64,000 bases of DNA from Heyndrickxia sporothermodurans (lineage in GTDB: Bacteria > Bacillota > Bacilli > Bacillales > Bacillaceae_C), in the NCBI GenBank assembly GCA_016756695.1, contig CP066701.1:2446001-2510000 (forward strand), read 5' to 3'. This document shows, in pieces, positions 43,963 to 53,411 of the stretch (position 1 is its first letter; each line of letters starts with the position of its first letter). Under the pieces are notes generated by a model. That model had not been told where the DNA came from and searched no databases. It was given only the letters and a program-made list of their open reading frames with translations. The position numbers were made by a program, and so were the translations under genes.

Positions 43963-44115
43963 AAGCGTAAGCGCCTTGCTCATCGACGTAAAAACTGGAG
44001 GGACTTTGACTGAGATAAAGGAAACACGATGAGCCTGAAAGGCGAATCGATGTTGACTTATCGTAGGGAAAAGTCCTGAAGTTTTCTAGTCGATAGGCGC
44101 TGGAGCTAGACAAAG
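43963..44115. repeat. Dispersed Bacillus-type repeat ending in GGCGCTGGAGCTAGAC
   Basis: The block begins AAAAGCGTAAGCGCCTTGCT and ends GGCGCTGGAGCTAGAC, with complementary GCGCC/GGCGC ends. This arrangement recurs in intergenic regions of many Bacillus genomes. It is non-coding and lies between corA and the next terminator. Only one copy was seen in this window. Confidence 0.65.
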
Positions 44116-44166
44116 CAGATACTTTTTAGGAACATTGATCCTAATAAATTTATACTTTCTTTCCTT

Positions 44167-44204
44167 AAAAACAAGGCTGATCATGATGATCAGCCTTGTT
44201 TTTC
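44167..44204. terminator. Bidirectional terminator
   Basis: AAAAACAAGGCTGATCAT (44167-44184) pairs perfectly with its complement at 44186-44203. It serves the small membrane protein gene on the minus strand. Confidence 0.9.
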
Positions 44205-44232
44205 TGTTCTTCAATTACCTTCTTTTTCTTTA

Positions 44233-44379
44233 TTATGATTTTCCGGAGCGCGTAACTAGCTTGATGATTAAAATAATAACAGCTATAACTAGAAGTATAT
44301 GAATGAGCCCACCGGCAACATGTCCGATTAATCCTAAAATCCATAGCACGATAAGAATTCCAATTATTGTCCAAAGCAT
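44233..44379 (-). CDS. Small lmo0937-family membrane protein
   Basis: This 48-residue protein, in a different frame from the longer open frame over the same DNA, reads MLWTIIGILIVLWILGLIGH followed by a second hydrophobic segment and a basic C-terminus. This two-helix pattern matches the lmo0937 family of Gram-positive small membrane proteins, whose function is unknown but which are often stress-induced. GGTGAGCT precedes the ATG. Confidence 0.82.
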   Translation of the reverse strand: MLWTIIGILIVLWILGLIGHVAGGLIHILLVIAVIILIIKLVTRSGKS

Positions 44380-44524
44380 ATGTAGCTCACCTTTCATGTT
44401 TTTTTATTACTGTTAGAATACCCATCTTGTTTAATAGTAAACCAATAACCCTACTAGGGGACATGTTATAACCGTTTCATTTTCGGGAAAACTAAGGTAA
44501 TGACCGAGGTGAGGAGGGCTACCG

Positions 44525-45952
44525 GTGACAAAGAAGAAAGTTCTTTTTTTTCTTTTATTCCTATTTTTTCTTGTTTACGTTAGCACCATTCTTTATCACG
44601 TATATAAACCTCTTCCGAAAGGAATTTCCTATGAAGGTCAAATACATCATGTATCAGAAGATGACATTTCCTTTTTAACTGATTTAACCTATCAAAAAGG
44701 GGGGCATCTGCAAATAGAGCAAGAAATCTTCCCTCGTATCTTTGAAGTCATTGAGCAGGCTCAGAAATTTATTGTTTGCGATTTTTTCCTTTTTAATAGC
44801 TACTATGATCATGATTTGAATTTTCCACCTTTAAGCGAAAGCATGGCGCAAAGACTCATTCGTAAGAAAAGAGAAAAACCAAATATGCGAATCATCGTAA
44901 TTACCGATGATATCAATACATCCTATGGATCACATAAATCAAAGGAACTAGAAGAAATGAAACGAAATGGGATAGAGGTAGTGATGACGAATTTAGATCC
45001 TTTACGAGACTCAACTCCTCTATACTCCGCTGTTTGGAGAATGTTCATTCGCCCATTTGGTCAATCAGGGAAGGGGTGGATACCTAATGCGATGGCAGAT
45101 ACCGCACCGCATATGACCATCCGATCGTACTTGGAATTATTAAATATTAAGGCCAATCATCGAAAAACATTTGCGACAGAAAAATCCGCATTTATTTTAT
45201 CAGGCAATCCCCATGATGCTAGTGCATATTTTTCTAATCATGCAATTGAAATCAAAGGACCTGTAATTAAAGATTTACTACTATCCGAACAAGCAGCAGT
45301 CGATCTTTCAAACGGACCAAAGCTACCGACCTATTCATCAAAGGATGGAAAAAAAGGAGAATATGAAGTCCAACTATTAACAGAGGGAAAAGTATTTAAG
45401 CATATTTTAAAAGCAATCAATCAAACAAACCCAGGGGATGAATTATGGATGGGAATGTTCTATATTGCGGATCGAAAAATAATCCATTCCTTGCTCAAAG
45501 CCGCTGATAGAGGAGTAAATATTAAATTAATTTTGGATCCAAATGAAAATGCCTTTGGAAATAAAAAATCGGGCCTACCGAATCGACCTGTTGCCAGGGA
45601 GCTAAACAAGAAATCTAAAGGAAAGATTCATATTCGATGGTATAACACAGGTAAAGAACAGTATCATGCAAAGCTAATATATATAAAGAAACGAAAGCAT
45701 GCCCAAATCTTTAGTGGCTCCACCAATCTCACTTTACGAAACTTGGCCGATTATAATCTTGAGACAGACGTGAAGATAACAGCACCGATTGAAGCAAAAT
45801 TAGTTGGTAAAGTTGACCGCTATTTTCAGCGAATTTGGACAAATCGGGATGCCAAATATACATTGGAGTTATCTAAGTTTCAAGGCAAACTTATTTTTTT
45901 ACAAAATGGTGTGTATCGATTGCAAAAATTATTGCATTTGACAACGTATTGA
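44525..45952 (+). CDS. Membrane-anchored phospholipase D-like protein
   Basis: This 475-residue protein has one N-terminal membrane anchor (residues 5-25) and two phospholipase D-type halves. The active-site-like motifs are NHRKTFATEKSAFILSGNP near residue 218 (HxK present, but the usual Asp is not obvious) and YHAKLIYIKKRKHAQIFSGSTNLT near 380. The GTG start follows GAGGAGG. It may act as a cardiolipin synthase-like transferase or phosphodiesterase at the membrane. The degenerate first motif leaves activity uncertain. Confidence 0.8.
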   Translation: MTKKKVLFFLLFLFFLVYVSTILYHVYKPLPKGISYEGQIHHVSEDDISFLTDLTYQKGGHLQIEQEIFPRIFEVIEQAQKFIVCDFFLFNSYYDHDLNFPPLSESMAQRLIRKKREKPNMRIIVITDDINTSYGSHKSKELEEMKRNGIEVVMTNLDPLRDSTPLYSAVWRMFIRPFGQSGKGWIPNAMADTAPHMTIRSYLELLNIKANHRKTFATEKSAFILSGNPHDASAYFSNHAIEIKGPVIKDLLLSEQAAVDLSNGPKLPTYSSKDGKKGEYEVQLLTEGKVFKHILKAINQTNPGDELWMGMFYIADRKIIHSLLKAADRGVNIKLILDPNENAFGNKKSGLPNRPVARELNKKSKGKIHIRWYNTGKEQYHAKLIYIKKRKHAQIFSGSTNLTLRNLADYNLETDVKITAPIEAKLVGKVDRYFQRIWTNRDAKYTLELSKFQGKLIFLQNGVYRLQKLLHLTTY

Positions 45953-46043
45953 CTAGCGTTAAGCCCATTTTCCCAAGGATAACCTTCCATTTTCGCCTAT
46001 TATGAATAAACTATAAGCGATTTGAAATAGGAGGGGGATACTG

Positions 46044-46523
46044 ATGGCAAGACAATTAGCTTGGCATGAAACACTTGAATTGCATGAATTAATGGCCTTA
46101 CAGGCAAACTGTTTAATGCATTTAAAAAAGTCAGTGAAAAAAGTGACAGATCCGGAACTTAATGATTTGTACGTATCATCCATTCGTTCGATTGAAAAAA
46201 ACTTAAAAGAACTTGTTCCATTTGTGAAAAAAGCTCCTTCACCTAGAATGGACCTAATACGTCAAGATGAAACCGGATTCTTTGCCGGGAATTTGTTAGG
46301 TGCAGCGAAAACATCAGTTAAAACATATGCCGCAGCAATTACAGAAACAGCTACACCTGAATTAAAAGCAATCTTTACTAAACATTTAAATAATAGTATT
46401 AAGTGGCATACGAGGGTATTTGAATATATGCATAGAAAAGGGTTGTATCCTGCATACGATCTACACACATTATTGGAACATGATACAAATAATGTCCAAA
46501 AAGCGTTATCCATGAAATATTAA
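46044..46523 (+). CDS. CotF-like spore coat protein
   Basis: This 159-residue, mostly helical protein has a ferritin-like Coat F pattern: HETLELHELMALQANCLMHLKKSV at the N-terminus and YAAAITETATPELKAIFTKHLNNSIKWHTRVFEYM in the C-terminal half. The conserved LHELMALQ and final YMHRKGLYPAY are typical of CotF/YhcQ proteins. The ATG follows GGAGGGGG. It is probably made in sporulation, but no sigma-E/K promoter was identified with confidence. Confidence 0.85.
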   Translation: MARQLAWHETLELHELMALQANCLMHLKKSVKKVTDPELNDLYVSSIRSIEKNLKELVPFVKKAPSPRMDLIRQDETGFFAGNLLGAAKTSVKTYAAAITETATPELKAIFTKHLNNSIKWHTRVFEYMHRKGLYPAYDLHTLLEHDTNNVQKALSMKY

Positions 46524-46533
46524 TTAATCCGGG

Positions 46534-46557
46534 CCCATCTAATTCGATGGGTTTTTT
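46534..46557 (+). terminator. Terminator after the CotF-like gene
   Basis: CCCATC and GATGGG form a short stem followed by six T residues. Confidence 0.7.
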
Positions 46558-46718
46558 GAAATATTTCTCAGAATAAAGGGTATGTTTAATTCTTCTACCA
46601 TAATTCCAATCTCTCTTAGACTTATGCCTTTCCAACAAAAGTGTATGTACATATGATGTTAGTGACGTTGTTAGGAAAAAAATTTCTATTCAACGAAAAT
46701 GGAAAGGAGGAGATAAAG

Positions 46719-46856
46719 ATGGGTTTTGGTTTTGGAGGAGCTCCGTGGTGCCGACATCATGTGGTCCAGCCTGTTGCACGACCACCATTTAATTTTGCGT
46801 TAATCGTAGTCCTATTTATCCTGCTTATTATTGTAGGTGCAGCTGTTTGTATCTAA
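46719..46856 (+). CDS. YjcZ-family sporulation protein
   Basis: This 45-residue protein starts with the Gly-rich MGFGFGGAPWCRHH segment and ends with one membrane helix (FALIVVLFILLIIVGAAVC), the layout of YjcZ-type sporulation proteins. The ATG at 46719 follows GGAAAGGAGGAG. The longer open frame to 46641 is rejected because the Shine-Dalgarno sequence would be inside it. Confidence 0.85.
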   Translation: MGFGFGGAPWCRHHVVQPVARPPFNFALIVVLFILLIIVGAAVCI

Positions 46857-46872
46857 TGAAATGATGGAGTAA

Positions 46873-46916
46873 AAAAGGGGGTTGTCTGATGCTTTGCTTT
46901 CCAGACAACCCCTTTT
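46873..46916. terminator. Terminator between convergent genes
   Basis: GGGGTTGTCTG pairs with CAGACAACCCC, with A and T runs on either side, so it can act in both directions. Confidence 0.9.
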
Positions 46917-46921
46917 GCTCT

Positions 46922-47242
46922 TTAGTAGCCAGCACCATCTAGAAATTCTCTCACCTGCTCAGGGCTTTTCGCATTAGCACTATGAAGATGATGAGTTTTT
47001 TCTCCGTTTTGATAAATTAATAAACTTGGGATTCCCATAACATTATATTTTTCAGCTAACTCAGGGAAATTATCTCGATTAATTTCATACCATTTATATT
47101 GGCCATAATCATTGATAATGTCGTCAATGAACATATTTAGTCGTGTACAATCCGGACACCATCCAGCATAAAACTTAACGATGACTGGATTAGAGCCTGA
47201 TATAGCTGCTTCAAAATCTTCAAGAGTCTTAATCTCTTCCAT
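46922..47242 (-). CDS. Thioredoxin-family protein (CPDC)
   Basis: This 106-residue protein has the thioredoxin fold with active site WCPDC in KFYAGWCPDCTRLN (near residues 32-36) and cis-Pro in MGIPSLLIYQNGEK. The acidic CPDC centre differs from the CGPC of thioredoxin and occurs in YtpP-like proteins of Bacillus. The ATG at 47242 follows GGAGGT; a longer frame starts at 47257. Likely cytoplasmic disulfide reduction. Confidence 0.88.
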   Translation of the reverse strand: MEEIKTLEDFEAAISGSNPVIVKFYAGWCPDCTRLNMFIDDIINDYGQYKWYEINRDNFPELAEKYNVMGIPSLLIYQNGEKTHHLHSANAKSPEQVREFLDGAGY

Positions 47243-47466
47243 GAATATTACCTCCATTTGACCATGTTTTTTGTACTATTAGTATTGTATAGATAGTTGC
47301 GATTTCATACAATGATTTAGCTTATGTTAGTTGGCTGCAAGCTGATTATAATATACAATAGTATTCTTGGAACAAATTGTTTCTTTGTCCCATTGACATG
47401 ATTCAGTATAATGGTAGTATGTGTTTTTAATGACTTTTTTAGATTTACTTAGGAGACGAGGATAGT

Positions 47467-48639
47467 ATGACTTCGCAAAAAGGAAAAACTTCAAAAATAG
47501 ATTATGGTCTTGTGTTGACACTTATGCTAATGTGCTTAGTTAGTTTAATCTCTATCTACGGTGCACAAAAAGCTGGACAATTAGATGAAAATTACTTAGT
47601 AAAACAGGTCATCTGGTATGTAGTTGGCGTTTGTATTATTGCTGTGACCATCCATTTTGATTCTGATCAACTAAAAAAGTTATCATGGTATCTTTACGCA
47701 TTCGGAATTGTTTTGTTAGGATTTCTAATTATTGCTCCTGAAAGTATTGCCCATGTAACAAAGGGGCAAAAAAGTTGGTTTACCGTGCCGTTTATGGGAA
47801 CCTTTCAGCCTTCGGAGGTCGTGAAAGTTTTCGTTATAATCGCATTAGCACGAACGATTGTTGATCATCATGATAAATATCTTATTAAGACAGTCAAGAC
47901 GGATTTTTGGTTGTTAATTAAACTAGGCTTAGTTGCCGCATTGCCATTGGCTTTAATTATGCAACAGCCTGATTTAGGAACATCTTTAGTAATTGTTTCG
48001 ATTTTATTAGGAATCATCTTTGTATCAGGGATTACTTGGAAATTACTGCTGCCGATTTTTGGTGGTGGTGGTTTATTAGCTGGTATCATCCTTTATTTCG
48101 TTATTTGGATGCCTCAAATTTTAGAAAAATATTTACATGTTAAACCTTATCAATTTAATCGTATTTATTCATGGCTTGATCCGTATAAATATAAAAGTGA
48201 TTCAGGATATCAGTTAATCAATTCGCTACTTGCCATTGGTTCCGGACAAACACTCGGAAAAGGCTTTAACATTAGTGAAGTTGATATACCTGAGAGACAG
48301 ACCGATTTTATTTTTAGTATGATTGGTGAAAATTTTGGATTTATCGGTGCAAGTGTTGTTGTCAGCTTATTTTTTATGTTGATTTACCATATTACAAAAG
48401 CCAGCTTAGAAACGAAAAATAACTTTTATTCCTATATTTGTGCTGGGGTAATCGCGATGATAACTTTTCATGTGTTTGAAAATATCGGAATGACGATTGG
48501 GCTGCTGCCAATAACGGGTATTCCTTTACCGTTTATTAGTTATGGGGGAAGTTCGTTAATGGGAAATATGCTTGCTATTGGTCTCATCTTTTCCATACGC
48601 TATCACTATAAAAAATATATGTTTGGTACAGAAAAGTAA
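47467..48639 (+). CDS. FtsW/RodA/SpoVE-family peptidoglycan polymerase
   Basis: This 390-residue membrane protein has about ten helices. SEDS-family landmarks are FQPSEVVKVFVIIALAR (about 115-131), QQPDLGTSLVI, FNRIYSWLDPYKYKSDSGYQLINSLLAIGSG and the final GIPLPFISYGGSSLMGNMLAIGLIFSI. The pattern is closest to RodA, the elongasome glycosyltransferase, although SpoVE is possible. The ATG follows a GGAGACGAGG-type site. A terminator follows the stop. Confidence 0.9.
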   Translation: MTSQKGKTSKIDYGLVLTLMLMCLVSLISIYGAQKAGQLDENYLVKQVIWYVVGVCIIAVTIHFDSDQLKKLSWYLYAFGIVLLGFLIIAPESIAHVTKGQKSWFTVPFMGTFQPSEVVKVFVIIALARTIVDHHDKYLIKTVKTDFWLLIKLGLVAALPLALIMQQPDLGTSLVIVSILLGIIFVSGITWKLLLPIFGGGGLLAGIILYFVIWMPQILEKYLHVKPYQFNRIYSWLDPYKYKSDSGYQLINSLLAIGSGQTLGKGFNISEVDIPERQTDFIFSMIGENFGFIGASVVVSLFFMLIYHITKASLETKNNFYSYICAGVIAMITFHVFENIGMTIGLLPITGIPLPFISYGGSSLMGNMLAIGLIFSIRYHYKKYMFGTEK

Positions 48640-48684
48640 AAAAGCTTTCGGAGAAAACTATTGTTTTTTCCGGAAGCTTTTTTT
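48637..48684. terminator. Bidirectional terminator between the rodA-like gene and gerAC
   Basis: AAAAAAGCTTTC..GGAGAAAAC and GTTTTTTCC.GGAAGCTTTTTTT form a long imperfect stem, with the stop codon of the rodA-like gene at its left edge. Confidence 0.85.
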
Positions 48685-48687
48685 AAA

Positions 48688-49746
48688 CTATTGTACGGTT
48701 CCACTTTCCATAATGGTAACCTTTGGCTTGATCTTTATTTTCATTGTTTTATATTCATCTTCCCATTTATTGAAATTAAAGTTTCTTGTATTATTTTTAA
48801 CACGAAGTCCGAATCCAACAGGATCAATGCCATGTCTTTGGAAATCTTTTAACATATGGAGACATTCCTTTTTAATATCCTCTTCCATGTGCTTTTCTAA
48901 CGTTTTTACAACTTTTGTTGTCACTTTTCTGCCGGAGTATTCTCGTACGATCGCATTTACTTTTATATATACAATCGCTTCAAGTGGATTTTTCTTTATC
49001 TTTATTTTATTTTTAGAACGAATACTGCGTACGACAGCATTATATTTCCCAATTTTTACTGTTTTTGTTCCTTCACTATGCTTATCAACTAATAATTTAA
49101 AATGAAATAGATTTTTCTCATCTACTTTTTTTACTATTTTATTATTTTTAAAAATCGCCATTCCGGAGATATTTATATCTGTATCACTCACTTTTTCGAG
49201 AACAGGTAAATAAGCATCCCGTCCTTTTTCGGCGTAAAAAGAGGCAAATAAATGGAGGTTTACCTTTGGAATATCGCGATTTTTCATATTATGTGTAAGT
49301 AAATCGTGAATATAAGTACTATTCCCTTCAAAACCATAATTCCCATTCAACATATCCTCGGCTCTCCCCTCTGCAATCGCTACAAATAGTCGTGAACCAA
49401 TATTAGGATCACGTTGTAATGAATCAACAAGTTTGACAAATCCGTGTTTAGCTAATTCCTCGCCGAATAAAACGACCCCGACCCCGCCGGTTACAAGCGG
49501 ATCACTTGATCGTCTTTCTAAATCAGTAAGCACATCTTGACTCGTTTTTGCGGTGGCCGATAGTGTTCGATTTTGCACCGTTTTGTCCGGCAAATATTTC
49601 ACAAAAAGAAGAGTTCCTCTTAAGTGATTATTTTCCGCTAAATCATAGCCTTGTGCGGTTTCGATGTTCAACTTGTCAATTACTTGGTGCTGAACACAGC
49701 TGGTTAGTAGCGGAAAAACCAATAAAATGAATAAATATTTTTTCAT
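48688..49746 (-). CDS. gerAC: Spore germinant receptor lipoprotein subunit C, Ger(x)C family
   Basis: This 352-residue lipoprotein has a signal peptide and lipobox (LTSC). The C-terminal Ger(x)C domain is recognisable from VYIKVNAIVREYSGRKVTTKVVKTLEKHMEEDIKKECLHMLKDFQRHGIDPVGFG. The ATG at 49746 overlaps the end of the B-subunit gene (ATGA). It is the last gene of a gerA-type operon read AA-AB-AC on the minus strand. A receptor with a broken B subunit may be non-functional. Confidence 0.9.
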   Translation of the reverse strand: MKKYLFILLVFPLLTSCVQHQVIDKLNIETAQGYDLAENNHLRGTLLFVKYLPDKTVQNRTLSATAKTSQDVLTDLERRSSDPLVTGGVGVVLFGEELAKHGFVKLVDSLQRDPNIGSRLFVAIAEGRAEDMLNGNYGFEGNSTYIHDLLTHNMKNRDIPKVNLHLFASFYAEKGRDAYLPVLEKVSDTDINISGMAIFKNNKIVKKVDEKNLFHFKLLVDKHSEGTKTVKIGKYNAVVRSIRSKNKIKIKKNPLEAIVYIKVNAIVREYSGRKVTTKVVKTLEKHMEEDIKKECLHMLKDFQRHGIDPVGFGLRVKNNTRNFNFNKWEDEYKTMKIKIKPKVTIMESGTVQ

Positions 49747-50831
49747 GTTTTCTTCTTCACCTTCTTCACCATCCATATAAGGATTAGCAATAATGGGAGG
49801 TAAATAAAATTAACAATGAATCCAAAATCACCTAATAGAGCATTTAATAAATTTATTTCTTGGCGTGTATCAAAAATTGGAATAATACATACAGCAATAG
49901 CCCCCACAAGATAAACACCAATTCTTTGGGGGAGCAGATACGTTTGTTTAAGCAATCGAGTGGCACACCATAAAGCTAGACAAGCATTTGGTAAAATAAT
50001 TAAACACCAATTGGCAATTCCAACATATTCGAAGCGTTCTACAACGGGAAGATGAACAATTTTCCACGTTGTCAATGTTGCCCAAACCTCTTTTTGAAGT
50101 TGTCCCTCACTATAGTACCCAAAAGAAATGAGAGTCGTATAAAGATAGAGGGCAGTTGAAGATAACAATGCAATGTGAGCTCACTTTTTCGACTTTTGCT
50201 TCTCTTTTATAAAGGGATAATAAATAAGGAACGATTCATATCCCATATATGTTAGTGACATTTGTTTTGAGGCGATAATTAAATCTTTTAATGAATGATC
50301 AAATATTGGGAAAAAATGGTGAAAATCAGCATATGGAATCGTAAACCCAAATAAAATAATTAAATATGAAGGGAGTACAACACCAAAAAAAGCAATACCA
50401 ACTACAGTTCGAAAGCCTCCTCTAACAATATAGATACAAAGCACGAGAAAAAATAGTGCAAACATAAAGACATTCAGATCAGGAAACATCCAAACTTGAA
50501 CAATTTCGATATAAGTACGAAGGACGATGATAATGAAAGAAATAAAATAAAAAATGAAAAACGTATTAAATATTCCCCCAATCCATTTTCCGAACACATA
50601 TCGATGATTTTCCCCTAGGTCCTCTTTTCCTAGTTCGACGATCTTATACATAATCCACATAATCATATTTGTCGCTAGACCTGCGATTATGACGGAAATC
50701 CAAGCGTCATATCCGGCTGTTTTTGCAATAATTCTTTGAAAACCTAACGCACCTACACCTATTTGTACGGAGGAAATAGCGAAAAAGACGAGAGAGGGAG
50801 AAATTTTTCGGTTTTCAGGTACAGACTGCAT
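49743..50831 (-). pseudogene. gerAB: Spore germinant receptor subunit B (GerAB), in-frame TGA
   Basis: A 362-codon frame encodes an amino acid permease-like, ten-helix GerAB protein, interrupted by one in-frame TGA at 50181-50183 (after residue 216). The halves are in the same frame: EKQKSKK, stop, AHIALLSSTALYLYTTL. Only one base change from TGG (Trp) to TGA would explain it. Everything else, including overlaps with the C gene, is intact. It may be an inactivating mutation, read-through or a sequencing error. The N-terminal part alone would be a truncated six-helix protein. Confidence 0.85.
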
Positions 50832-50899
50832 AGTTAAACCTCCGAAAGTAGTCTTTTTGGTGGTGTGCTTGTTGGGAAAAATAAATAAGTAATAATTAT

Positions 50900-52420
50900 T
50901 TATTCATCGATATCTAATTTTCGTTTCGCGTCCTTTGGAGGAAAACGAACAGTGTCTTGTGTTCGTAAAAATTGAGGACGTTTCGCATTTTTATTAAAGC
51001 CTAAACGAATAATCGTATCTTTAATATCCTTTATCCTAGGTGGATAAAGCGGTTCGAAATACGGCCTTCCTAAAGAAGTTAATCGAATGAGATGTGTCAG
51101 TAATATGCAAAAACAAAAGACGATTCCGAGTAATCCCCACATCTGTGCAAAAATTAAAAATGGAAAACGAATAAAACGAATCGTATTACCAATTTTATAA
51201 ACAGGCGTCGTAAAGGAAGCCAGTGCAGCTAATGCAACAAAGATTAATAAAACATTACTTGTAAGACCAGCTTCAACGGAGGCAGTTCCAATAACGATCC
51301 CGCCCACGATACCGATTGTTTGGCCGATTTTTGTAGGTAGTCTTGCCCCTGCTTCTCTTAAAAGCTCAATTGTAATTTCCAGAACTAACGCTTCTAGTAT
51401 TGGCGGCAACGGAACCCCTTGTCTGGAACTAATTAGGGTTGCCATTACAGCCCTTGGCACCATTTGATAATGATAGGTCAACGCTGCCACATATAAGGGG
51501 GTTACTAAAATCGAAAAGGTTACTGAAAAAACACGTAGTAATCTGAAAAAAGTGGCGATAATCCAGTTTAAATAATAATCCTCAAAGGATACAAAAAATT
51601 CCACAAACGTCGTTGGACCAATTAATGCATGGGGAGACCCGTCGACGATTAACACAACTTTACCTTGACCTAATACGCTTGCAGCACGGTCGGGTCGTTC
51701 TGTATCCAAAAATTGCGGAAAGGGTGATGAATGATTATCCGCTAAAAGCTGTTCTATGAATGAGCTATCGCTGATCATATCAAAATCTAGTACATCAATT
51801 CTCTGTTTAATTGTTTGAACATTTGTCATGTCAACAATTTGGTCAATATAAAGAATGGCAACTTTTGTTTTTGATAATTTTCCTACTGTTAGTTCCTCAA
51901 TAATTAATTCAGGTATTGGAAGACGCTTTCTAATTAAGTTTAAATTTTGATCAAGCGCTTCAACAAATGCTTCTTTTGGACCAATTACACTAAATTCGAT
52001 TTCAGGAGCACTTAAAGTTCTTGTAATTTCTTTTTGCGCAGAAATAAACGCATATTTACCTTCGTCTGTTTCAACTTGTAATAAAACATAGCCGTTATAC
52101 ATTTTCTGATTTACTTTTGACATGTCTGTTGTTATTTCTACATCAGCAACAGGAAGGAGTTTTGAAATGTCTCCGATCGTTGCAAAATCGCCTTCTAGTA
52201 AATCTGGCAATATATCCTTTTGAATAATCTCTTCATCTATTAGTGTCGATACAAAAGTTAAGGAAAACTCCATTCCTGTCCTGCTATTTATATATTTAGC
52301 TTCTTTTACATCCTGTGATTTAGGTTTAGGAGCTTCATTTTGCTGAGCTTCTTTTTTTTGTCGCTCTTTTTCTTTTTTCCTTTGCTGTCTTAACGCATTC
52401 CTTTTTTTAAAGAAATCCAT
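50900..52420 (-). CDS. gerAA: Spore germinant receptor subunit A (GerAA)
   Basis: This 506-residue inner spore membrane protein has a charged Lys/Glu/Gln-rich N-terminus, a hydrophilic GerA domain and about five C-terminal membrane helices. Family motifs are LVIVDGSPHALIGPTTFVEFF (read KVVLIVDGSPHALIGPT), the SRQGVPLPPILEALVLEITIELLREAGARLP stretch and TIGIVGGIVIGTASVEAGL. It is first in the operon. The IS1182 element lies 111 bp upstream and may have removed its native forespore promoter. Confidence 0.92.
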   Translation of the reverse strand: MDFFKKRNALRQQRKKEKERQKKEAQQNEAPKPKSQDVKEAKYINSRTGMEFSLTFVSTLIDEEIIQKDILPDLLEGDFATIGDISKLLPVADVEITTDMSKVNQKMYNGYVLLQVETDEGKYAFISAQKEITRTLSAPEIEFSVIGPKEAFVEALDQNLNLIRKRLPIPELIIEELTVGKLSKTKVAILYIDQIVDMTNVQTIKQRIDVLDFDMISDSSFIEQLLADNHSSPFPQFLDTERPDRAASVLGQGKVVLIVDGSPHALIGPTTFVEFFVSFEDYYLNWIIATFFRLLRVFSVTFSILVTPLYVAALTYHYQMVPRAVMATLISSRQGVPLPPILEALVLEITIELLREAGARLPTKIGQTIGIVGGIVIGTASVEAGLTSNVLLIFVALAALASFTTPVYKIGNTIRFIRFPFLIFAQMWGLLGIVFCFCILLTHLIRLTSLGRPYFEPLYPPRIKDIKDTIIRLGFNKNAKRPQFLRTQDTVRFPPKDAKRKLDIDE

Positions 52421-52688
52421 AATAATCCCCCGATTTGTAGGAAATTGATTTGATGGGATGTACCTACGTGACGTATTGTTACCAAATATCGGGTGAATAT
52501 GTAAATTGGTGCAATAAATATATTAATAAAAGAGGCTGGGACAAAACCCACCTCTGAGATGAAAAAGCCGGTGAATTTTTACGACGAGTAAAATTTCACC
52601 GGCTTTGATTATTTTTTGAATAAAAATAAGGATCACTTCTGATAAAATAAAGTTACCACACCAAATAAAATCAGAAAGAAGGATCCTT

Positions 52689-53411
52689 ATGTTTAAAAAT
52701 TATACCATGAATCAATTAGTTTTGCCTTTAGATTTAGAAGTAAAGTTACAAAAAAATGATATTGCCTTCCATGTTCATCATTTAGTTGAAAGTATCCCTC
52801 ATGAAGCGTTCGAATCATTTCAGAGAAATGATGGCTGTCCTGCCTACCATCCACGCATGATGCTTAAAATTATCTTATGTGCCTACACGCAATCTGTTTT
52901 TTCAGGGCGAAAAATTGAAGCCCTATTAAAAGACAGTATCCGTATGATGTGGCTAGCTCAAGGGCATGAACCAAGCTACCGAACAATCAACCGATTCCGT
53001 GTTCAACCAGAAGTGAAAAATTTAATTCGCCAATGTTTCGTCCAATTCCGTTGCCAATTAATTGAAGAAAAACTGATCGATCAAGAAGCAATTTTTATCG
53101 ATGGTACAAAGATTGAAGCGAATGCAAATAAATTTACGTTTGTCTGGAAGAAATCGATTGAGAAGTATCATCAAAGTTTAATTGAAAAGTCAAACCAGCT
53201 ATATGATGAGCTTCTTGAGAATGAAATCATACCTGAAATCGAACGTGAAAGCGATGAACAGTTATCATTGGAAGAGCTCGCTCAATTGGTTCAAAAAGTG
53301 GATGATGTCGTAAACGAGTATGATAAACAAATTGAAGCATCATCGGATGTTCCAGAACGAAAAGCTTTAAGAAATGAACGCAAATATCCGAAAAAGTGCG
53401 TAAACAGTTGA
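52689..53411 (+). CDS. IS1182-family transposase, N-terminal ORF (copy 1)
   Basis: This 240-residue ORF carries the DUF772 domain ([36 protein letters not shown]) and the first catalytic Asp in [18 protein letters not shown]. It ends KYPKKCVNS in a region that overlaps the next ORF in the -1 frame. The same layout exists in the second copy. Confidence 0.88.
   Translation: MFKNYTMNQLVLPLDLEVKLQKNDIAFHVHHLVESIPHEAFESFQRNDGCPAYHPRMMLKIILCAYTQSVFSGRKIEALLKDSIRMMWLAQGHEPSYRTINRFRVQPEVKNLIRQCFVQFRCQLIEEKLIDQEAIFIDGTKIEANANKFTFVWKKSIEKYHQSLIEKSNQLYDELLENEIIPEIERESDEQLSLEELAQLVQKVDDVVNEYDKQIEASSDVPERKALRNERKYPKKCVNS

Noticed and set aside
46641-46856. 71-residue version of the YjcZ-like protein
   Set aside because: A perfect GGAAAGGAGGAG ribosome binding site lies inside it, just before the ATG at 46719.
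48572-49105. 177-codon hydrophobic ORF on the plus strand
   Set aside because: It is antisense to gerAC and crosses the rodA-like gene end and its terminator; the hydrophobicity reflects complementary Lys/Glu codons.
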